Program-made: the position numbers and the translations under genes
In this document: positions 31,055-38,487 of the stretch, piece by piece
How the letters are laid out: each line of letters opens with the position of its first letter
Numbering within the stretch: position 1 is the stretch's first letter
The notes under the pieces: model-generated
Told to the model about the DNA's origin: nothing
Databases searched by the model: none
The model's input: only the letters and a program-made list of their open reading frames with translations
Origin: Hyphomicrobiales bacterium
GTDB lineage: Bacteria > Pseudomonadota > Alphaproteobacteria > Rhizobiales > Rhizobiaceae
Direction of reading: 5' to 3'
DNA: 38,487 bases
Assembly (NCBI GenBank): GCA_900473685.1
Contig: UCNE01000028.1
Span: forward strand, 1 to 38,487

Positions 31055-32296
31055 TCAATTCCTCGGGAACCGCCGCGCCTGCCACTGGCTTTTTGGCACC
31101 GAACCACCGACCGCGAAACTGAAGGCGGTAATACCGTCGGCCTCGGCATTGACGGTGCACTTGAAGTCGACATCGATCCAGCCCTGCGCGGTCTTATAGG
31201 CCGCACCACTGGCCGTCATCACCTGCCCGGAGATGGGAGACCCATTGCGGGGATCGAAAAACAGCCCCTGCGGCACGGTATCCTCGCGGGTGCGGCGAAC
31301 CTGCTCCAATGTCTCGATCATGCACATCTGCACGATCCGGCGGTCCCTCGGCAGCTTGCCGAGTGCCTGGCGGACGCGCGGATCGGACAACGTGTCGGCG
31401 GAATAGAGTTCCTTTGCACGCTTCAACTCGGCGGGCGGACGGCTGGGTCTTGCGTCAGCGCCATCAGCCGACGCAACCTTCTGCGGATCCGACATGGCAA
31501 CATCCACCGGGCGATCCTGCGGCTTGGCTTTCGGGATCGGTACTGTTTCGATCAGCGCCTCGCCCTCATTCAGAACCGCGTTGGCATTGGCCGTTTCGGG
31601 CAACTCGAGCTCTGGCAGCTTGGCAGCGGCCGCCGTCTCGGCGGGCTGATCCAGAGGCTTGCGTTGCTGAGGTTCGTTGTCCTTCGGCGCATCTTCGCTG
31701 GCCAGCGGAACGGCCCGCTCAGCGCGAGGTTCGGGCTCGGCCTGTTTCTCGGGTTCCGAGGGACGGTCGCCCCCCGCCTCTTTGCCACCTTCTTTTGCAG
31801 CCGATTCCAAGGCTTGCGGCTGCGCCGCGGCTTTCTCTGCTTCGGCCTTCTGCGCCGCGGCTTTCTCTGCTTCGGCCTTCTGTGCCTCGGCTTTCTCGGC
31901 TGCGGCCTTATGCGCATCCGCCTGCCCTGCCGCAAGTTTCTCTGCTGCCTGCGGTTCAGCCTTTTCCGCCGGCTTCTCCTCGGCCTTGTCTACCGGTTTT
32001 TCCACCGGCTTGGCATCTTCCGCAGGTTTTGGCTCAGGCTTCGGTTCCGGTTTCTTTTCCGGTTCCGGTTTTTTCTCGGGCTCAGGCTTTTTTTCAGGTT
32101 CCGTTTTTTTATCCGGTTCGGGCTTCTTCTCCGGTTCGGGCACCATCTCGACCTTGACCACTTCCTGCTCTTCAGGCTGTGGCGGCATCACCGGCATATC
32201 GAAAATCAGAAATGCGGCCGCAATGACGTGCACGGCGACCGAAGCAAGCAGCCCCGCCTTGAATGTGCCCCACCATTTTTCCGAATTCTGCTGCAT
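31055..32296 (-). CDS. DUF930 protein with TonB-like, repeat-rich N-terminal half
   Basis: 413 residues. One membrane segment (about 13-33) near the N-terminus is followed by a long Pro/Glu/Lys region (PEPEKKPEPDKK type, about 50-95) and an Ala/Glu/Lys stretch (AEKAEAQKAE, about 110-165). The C-terminal 150 residues are the DUF930 domain: AKELYSADTLSDPRVRQALGKLPRD, then QMCMIETLEQVRR. The P/E/K spacer resembles TonB, suggesting the domain reaches across the periplasm. Repeats make its length variable between strains. Converges with the SRPBCC gene, 21 bp apart. Confidence 0.85.
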   Translation of the reverse strand: MQQNSEKWWGTFKAGLLASVAVHVIAAAFLIFDMPVMPPQPEEQEVVKVEMVPEPEKKPEPDKKTEPEKKPEPEKKPEPEKKPEPKPEPKPAEDAKPVEKPVDKAEEKPAEKAEPQAAEKLAAGQADAHKAAAEKAEAQKAEAEKAAAQKAEAEKAAAQPQALESAAKEGGKEAGGDRPSEPEKQAEPEPRAERAVPLASEDAPKDNEPQQRKPLDQPAETAAAAKLPELELPETANANAVLNEGEALIETVPIPKAKPQDRPVDVAMSDPQKVASADGADARPSRPPAELKRAKELYSADTLSDPRVRQALGKLPRDRRIVQMCMIETLEQVRRTREDTVPQGLFFDPRNGSPISGQVMTASGAAYKTAQGWIDVDFKCTVNAEADGITAFSFAVGGSVPKSQWQARRFPRN

Positions 32297-32423
32297 GGAT
32301 GGTGAATAGAACCGGATACTGACCGGATCGTGACCGGCGGGACAATGAGACAGGCAGACCAGCGGCCAGCCCCTTTCTCCCTAGCATGGGCGCACCGCCG
32401 TTCCTAGCGCGGCGGATGGGCGT

Positions 32424-32795
32424 TCAAGCGTCCGTGATCTGGAAGCGGTCAGGGTAGAACGCCAGGTGATCGCGGATGGCGGCGACGGCATCATACGGCG
32501 CCTCATACGACCAGACGGCATTCTCGAGCGCGGCCCCATTGGCGACCACGCTGAAATAGGACGCATCGCCCTTATAGGGGCAGTAACTGGCGTGATCCGA
32601 GCGCCGAAGCATTGTCATCTCGACATCAGCGCGGGGAATGTACTGCACCGCCGGATAGGACGCCTCGCGCAAAGTCAGCGCGTTCTGGCTGTCGGCAACG
32701 ACGATGTCACCCAGCCGGACAACGACACGGCCGGAATTACGGCTGATAGTGATCGGATGATCCGGACCGGGAATCTTCATCGGCTTTTCCGCCAT
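32424..32795 (-). CDS. DUF427 protein
   Basis: 123 residues. DUF427 features are VRLGDIVVADSQNALTLREASYPAVQYIPRADV, then the CPYKGDASYFSV motif and VWSYEAPYDAVAAIRDHLAFYPDR at the end. Function unknown; structure is a small beta-barrel. Stands alone, 44 bp after the GYD gene. Confidence 0.9.
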   Translation of the reverse strand: MAEKPMKIPGPDHPITISRNSGRVVVRLGDIVVADSQNALTLREASYPAVQYIPRADVEMTMLRRSDHASYCPYKGDASYFSVVANGAALENAVWSYEAPYDAVAAIRDHLAFYPDRFQITDA

Positions 32796-32839
32796 GCGGT
32801 TCTCCTCGCAAGGATTTGGTATTGCCGCCGCAGTATCGC

Positions 32840-33133
32840 CTATCCAAGCGAACTGACAAGCTCCCGGTAGGCCGCCTCCGGAAATGCCTTCAAGGTGCGG
32901 GTGCGCACATTGCCGCCCATGCCCAGCGACAAGGCGAAACGCGCCATTACCGCATCATCCGGCGCTTCGCACACCGCCACCATGTCGTGATCGCCCATGG
33001 TCAGATAAAACTCCCTGAACGAGCCGCCCATGTCCTTCAGCAGCTTCTTTGCCGCATCGAGACGCTTTGGCGATTCGCGCACATTCTTGACGCCCTGCTC
33101 CGTCCAGTTGATCAATACGATGTACATGGTCAT
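32840..33133 (-). CDS. GYD-domain protein
   Basis: 97 residues from ATG 33133 with GGGAG 7 bases upstream; a frame to 33220 exists but without support. The domain name motif appears as TMGDHDMVAVCEAPDD, with MYIVLINWTEQGVKNVRESPKR before it. GYD proteins are small dimeric ferredoxin-like folds of unknown function. Same strand as rpoD, downstream of its terminator. Confidence 0.88.
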   Translation of the reverse strand: MTMYIVLINWTEQGVKNVRESPKRLDAAKKLLKDMGGSFREFYLTMGDHDMVAVCEAPDDAVMARFALSLGMGGNVRTRTLKAFPEAAYRELVSSLG

Positions 33134-33334
33134 GGCACATCTCCCATGCGGCACGGCCTTGCAGGCGGCACCGCGATTGATGCCTCCGCCTCCCGTCTCA
33201 TCGGATACGCCACCCGGCACGGCGGACGGCCGGTTTCAGTCAATGCAACACGTGCGATCGAGGCCCGGAGGTTTTAGCGACTGCTCAAGTATATTCCTGT
33301 CGGCGGAAGCGGACAAGCAAGGGGGCAACCCACA

Positions 33335-33368
33335 ACAAAAAACCCGGCCAGTTTTCACTGACCGGGTT
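33335..33368 (-). terminator. Rho-independent terminator of rpoD
   Basis: On the minus strand AACCCGGTCAGT-GAAA-ACTGGCCGGGTT (33368-33341, one G-U pair) is followed by TTTTTTG. It begins 30 bp after the rpoD stop. Confidence 0.9.
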
Positions 33369-33397
33369 CCATTTGTTCAATCGAAAGGAGTTCGTTC

Positions 33398-35449
<2,052 letters not shown>

Positions 35450-35899
35450 TTATATCGTCGCTTTCCTTGGACAGCACTCAGCGCGCGCGCGGTGCAAAAC
35501 TCTTTCGAGGCCTGGGGGCGTCAATCGCTCCCACCGCGAATCATTACCCCTGACGTAACGGGATGATCTTTAATTCCTGATTAACCACGGCAGTCACCGC
35601 AGTTAAACCGGCCAACTGCGACAGCAGCGCCGTTTTGTCATCACTTGCATGATGGATCTGTCCACCGTACCCATTTCACTCACTGTATCAGAAATGGTGA
35701 TTCCCACAATTTTCGGTCCCGTCAAGCATTTCCGGTGAAAAACCGTTCAAATCGGCAAAAAAGACTGAATCACGCTCGACGCTTCAACGATTCAGTTCCA
35801 TGGCCGAAATGTAGGAACTGTTCATAGAAAGACAAGGGCCAAGGGAATCTCTGCTTGCAGAGGAGGACCGGCCTCAACCCATGACACGCTCCTCAGCCA
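35450..35899. other. Non-coding leader region of rpoD
   Basis: 450 bp without a credible gene. On the minus strand GCTTGAC lies near 35725, without a good -10 at the right distance. The nearest leftward-read gene is the GFA gene, so rpoD is probably transcribed from a promoter in this gap. Confidence 0.5.
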
Positions 35900-36247
35900 T
35901 CAAAAACTTCGGCCGTCGACCTTGGTGATCGTCAAGGTTTCGAGATCGACATCCGGCAAGCAGCGGACATTCACCGCCGTCATCGGGCCGGTCTTGCTCT
36001 CGCCCTCGGCATAGGGCGCAATCCCGCAATTGGCGCAGAAATGATGCTGGATGACGTGCTTGTTGAACTGATAGGTCGATACCGCCGAGGCCGGCGTCTG
36101 CAGCTTGAAATTTTCACGCGGCACGAAGGCCAGAAGACCGCCGCGGCGGCGGCACATCGAACAATTGCAGTCCATCGCCTGCGTGATCTCGGCCTCGACC
36201 TCAAAGGCGATGGCCCCGCAATGACAGCTTCCCGAATAGATCATCAA
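35900..36247 (-). CDS. GFA/CENP-V-type zinc protein
   Basis: 115 residues. The family's zinc ligands are in place: SGSCHCGAIAFEV, DCNCSMCRRRGG and HFCANCGI. Members were named after glutathione-dependent formaldehyde-activating enzyme, but most have unknown substrates. Read in the same direction as rpoD, with a 450-bp gap between. Confidence 0.9.
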   Translation of the reverse strand: MMIYSGSCHCGAIAFEVEAEITQAMDCNCSMCRRRGGLLAFVPRENFKLQTPASAVSTYQFNKHVIQHHFCANCGIAPYAEGESKTGPMTAVNVRCLPDVDLETLTITKVDGRSF

Positions 36248-36352
36248 ACCCTCCCAAGTCCGGCAAGCTGAGAGATGATGCGGCGGGTGGCGATGTCAAG
36301 GTCTTGCCTGCATCGCCACCCAAAAAGGCACAGGTTTCAGGGCCGCGCGCGG

Positions 36353-37051
36353 CTAGGCCATGGCGCCGCCGGTCACCAGAATTTGCGTGCGGTTGGGGAC
36401 GCGGTTGTAGAGATCGATCACGTCCTGATTGAGCATGCGCACACAGCCTGAAGACACCGACTTGCCGATCGTCCACCATTCCGGCGAACCGTGAATGCGG
36501 TAGATCGTATCCTCGCCATTCTGGAAGATGTAGAGCGCCCGGGCACCAAGCGGGTTTTTCAGGCCTGGATCCATGCCGCCATTGGCGATGCTGTAGGGTT
36601 GGAGATCGGGGCGGCGCGCCACCATCTCGTCGGGCGGCGTCCAGCGCGGCCATTTGCGCTTGTACTGGATGACACCGCGGCCCGACCACTCAAAGCCCGC
36701 ACGGCCAAGCCCGACGCCGTAGCGCATCGCCTTGCCGTTCTCATAGGTGAGGTAGAGGAAATGATTGGCGGTATCGACGACCAGCGTGCCGGGACGCTCG
36801 CCGGTGGTGTTGTCGACCCACTGGCGGCGAAAGCGCGCCGGCACCTTCTGGTACGGAACAGCCGGCAGCGGAAACAGCTCTTCCGGCCGGGCACTGTACA
36901 TTTCGCTTTCGGCAGTGTTGAGGACGACAGGCTTGGCTTCAACCGGGGCGACGACAGGCTGAGCCGTGGTGGCACAGCCGGCAAGTCCGAGCGCGGCAAA
37001 GGCGCCGCCCGCCTGAAGGAAGGTTCGGCGGGACACATTCAAATCAATCAC
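36353..37051 (-). CDS. L,D-transpeptidase (YkuD family), exported
   Basis: 232 residues from a GTG at 37051 with GAGG 8 bases upstream; an ATG at 37108 would add 19 residues. The N-terminus has a twin-arginine-like SRRTFLQAGG followed by a hydrophobic stretch and a lipobox LAGC, so the protein is probably a Tat-exported lipoprotein. The YkuD domain includes GTLVVDTANHFLYL and the catalytic HGSPEWWTIGKSVSSGCVRM with the active Cys in SSGC. It forms 3-3 crosslinks or attaches proteins to peptidoglycan. Confidence 0.88.
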   Translation of the reverse strand: MIDLNVSRRTFLQAGGAFAALGLAGCATTAQPVVAPVEAKPVVLNTAESEMYSARPEELFPLPAVPYQKVPARFRRQWVDNTTGERPGTLVVDTANHFLYLTYENGKAMRYGVGLGRAGFEWSGRGVIQYKRKWPRWTPPDEMVARRPDLQPYSIANGGMDPGLKNPLGARALYIFQNGEDTIYRIHGSPEWWTIGKSVSSGCVRMLNQDVIDLYNRVPNRTQILVTGGAMA

Positions 37052-37333
37052 TCGGGGCACCTCATCTGCTTGTCGAAGGCCATGGGATTGCCATGCGAAA
37101 GCAGCCAATGGAAGCCACTTAACGGAAACGTGAACAGCATGTGATGCGGTAAGCGGGCATCCCTGAATGCCCTTGCGAACGGTGGTGACCCGTGCCCATC
37201 TGGCAGGCTTCAGGCGGCCGCTTGCGGCTCCCCGCGGGACGAAAATTTACCTTCTGATAACTTTCCGCCGGTTCACTAAGGGCTCATTCCCCGCCTGCCA
37301 GACAGGCCTATTCCCCTTTTCGACGGAGATCAG

Positions 37334-37828
37334 ATGTCCATCAACCGGCATATCCTCGCCGCCCTGGCGCTTGCCAGCACCATCCTTCCAGCCCAAGCAC
37401 AGCCGGTGATGGTCAAGACGTTCGGCCATTGGGGTGTCTATTCCTACAACGATAACGGCAAGACCGCCTGCTACGCGCTGACCATGCCGCGCGAGATGCA
37501 GCCGGCCGGCGTCAATCACGGCAACAACTTCCTGCTGGTCGCTCCAAAAGGGGCCGGCGGTTACATGCCGCAAGCCCAGATGGGCTACACCCTGAAGGCC
37601 GGATCCGAGGTCACGGCCAAGGTCGGCAGCGACGTCTTCACGCTGACGCCGCGCGGAAACGTCGCATGGCCGATGCGCGAAAACCGCGACAATGCGCTGG
37701 TCGCCGCCATGCAGTCCGGATCGACGCTGACGCTCCAGGTAACCTCCAGCCGCGGTACGCAGACGCAATATGCCTTCTCGCTTGATGGCGTGACGGCGGC
37801 GCTGAAGAGGGCAAACGCGTGCCAATGA
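37334..37828 (+). CDS. IalB-like invasion-associated protein
   Basis: 164 residues with a signal peptide (MSINRHILAALALASTILPAQAQ). The mature region has FGHWGVYSYNDNGKTACYALTMPRE and VAAMQSGSTLTLQVTSSRGTQTQYAFSL, typical of the IalB family, whose Bartonella member helps invasion of red cells; rhizobial members are envelope proteins of unknown role. AGATCA-type spacing precedes the ATG, with CGGAG 9 bases upstream. Followed by the SH3 gene, 43 bp later. Confidence 0.8.
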   Translation: MSINRHILAALALASTILPAQAQPVMVKTFGHWGVYSYNDNGKTACYALTMPREMQPAGVNHGNNFLLVAPKGAGGYMPQAQMGYTLKAGSEVTAKVGSDVFTLTPRGNVAWPMRENRDNALVAAMQSGSTLTLQVTSSRGTQTQYAFSLDGVTAALKRANACQ

Positions 37829-37871
37829 CCGGGCATCGGCAGGCAGGTGTTCCTGGTGGGAGACCGAGCGA

Positions 37872-38423
37872 ATGAAGGCGGCAATCGCGATTTTTGCCGC
37901 CATTTTGGCAATGGCGCAGCCGGCCACGGCTGCCCCAACAAGCGCGAAGCCGGATAGCGCCACGATCACCGCCGGCCGTGGCATCGGCCGGGTGACAGGG
38001 TTGAAACTGCCACGTTTCGTCTCGCTGAAAAGCGACAATGCGCGCATGCGCGTCGGGCCATCGACAGACTATCCGGTGCGCTTCGTCTACATGATTGCCG
38101 GCCTGCCGCTGGAACTGCTGGAGGAATGGGGTAACTGGCGGCTGGTGCGCGATCAGGACGGATCGTCCGGCTGGATGCACGCGGCGCTGCTGTCGGGCCA
38201 CCGCACCGCCGTTGTCGCGCCGTGGCTGAAGCAGGGCGCCAATCTGCGGCGGACCCCGGCACAAAACGCCGAGATCACCGCTCTTATGCAGCCGGGCGTG
38301 CTCGTCAAGATCAGCGACTGCAGCGGCTCATGGTGCCGTGTCGCCCTGCAGCGGCCGCGCCTCAGCGGTTACGTCGCGCAGACCAAACTCTGGGGTGTCT
38401 ATCCCAGGGAAACCATCGAATAG
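37872..38423 (+). CDS. Exported SH3-domain protein
   Basis: 183 residues with a signal peptide (MKAAIAIFAAILAMAQPATA). Two bacterial SH3-like repeats are seen: NARMRVGPSTDYPVRFVYMIAGLPLELLEEWGNWRLVRDQDGSSGWMH and ANLRRTPAQNAEITALMQPGVLVKISDCSGSWCRV in outline. Such proteins bind the cell wall or partners in the periplasm. Probably co-transcribed with the IalB-like gene. Confidence 0.88.
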   Translation: MKAAIAIFAAILAMAQPATAAPTSAKPDSATITAGRGIGRVTGLKLPRFVSLKSDNARMRVGPSTDYPVRFVYMIAGLPLELLEEWGNWRLVRDQDGSSGWMHAALLSGHRTAVVAPWLKQGANLRRTPAQNAEITALMQPGVLVKISDCSGSWCRVALQRPRLSGYVAQTKLWGVYPRETIE

Positions 38424-38430
38424 GCAGACG

Positions 38431-38458
38431 GCCTGCACCGCTTCAACACGGTGCAGGC
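38431..38458 (+). terminator. Hairpin after the SH3 gene
   Basis: GCCTGCACCG (38431-38440) and CGGTGCAGGC (38449-38458) form a perfect 10-bp stem, 8 bp after the stop. No T-run follows, so it may be a Rho-dependent or 3'-protecting structure. Confidence 0.45.
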
Positions 38459-38487
38459 GACGCCTTCACCAATCCATGACGACCTTT

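Overview
The right two thirds of the window (about 21.9-38.5 kb) is chromosomal core of an alphaproteobacterium, most likely Rhizobiaceae. The basis is the gene set: a 683-residue RpoD, IalB-like and SH3 envelope proteins, DUF930, YjbQ, DUF1428, DUF427, GYD and SIMPL proteins, and an alphaproteobacterial tRNA-Ile2(CAT). The left part (1-21.9 kb) is accessory DNA inserted at the 3' end of that tRNA gene. I worked by reading only; no searches were run.

Layout of the accessory part. Two related integration modules lie in tandem. Each has a 561-578-residue tyrosine recombinase read leftwards, three GTGTAM repeats at 12-bp period, and a 17-bp copy of the tRNA 3' end, all at the same spacing. Element A (1-3387, entering from the left edge) shows only the end of a GHKL-type ATPase gene with a HEPN-like R-x4-H motif and its integrase. 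Element B (about 3371-21918, 18.5 kb) is complete. From left to right it holds: (i) a restriction-modification cluster (vsr, m5C methyltransferase, Eco29kI-like GIY-YIG nuclease, HNH protein); (ii) an orphan DGQHR/DndB-like protein; (iii) a P-loop ATPase with a partner gene that looks frameshifted; (iv) a serine recombinase and small unknown genes; (v) a plasmid-like backbone with a MobV-type relaxase, a replicase-type Rep protein and a hairpin-rich non-coding region of about 1 kb. Element B therefore looks like a mobilizable, plasmid-derived island carrying defence genes. It has no visible conjugation pilus genes.

Layout of the core part. After the tRNA come the SIMPL protein and a run of mostly leftward genes: small exported and SnoaL-like proteins, the YjbQ/DUF1428 operon, an HlyD-family/small membrane protein pair, a divergent methionyl-tRNA synthetase, a PilZ-like/ArsR unit facing an SRPBCC gene, DUF930, DUF427, GYD, rpoD, a GFA-family protein and an L,D-transpeptidase. 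Two rightward envelope genes (IalB-like, SH3) close the window.

The most striking signal is the metG leader (29764-29933). A promoter places the transcription start at or within two bases of an ATG that opens a 25-codon leader ORF with three consecutive Met codons in its interior. A stem-loop, a competing antiterminator pairing and a Rho-independent terminator follow, directly before metG. This has the layout of a ribosome-mediated attenuator that would sense charged Met-tRNA. I know of no described example for a methionyl-tRNA synthetase, though I could not search. Other leads are a 12-bp palindrome repeated three times only in element B, a six-hairpin array in its backbone, and the apparent absence of CCGCGG from element B, the expected target of its Eco29kI-like enzyme.
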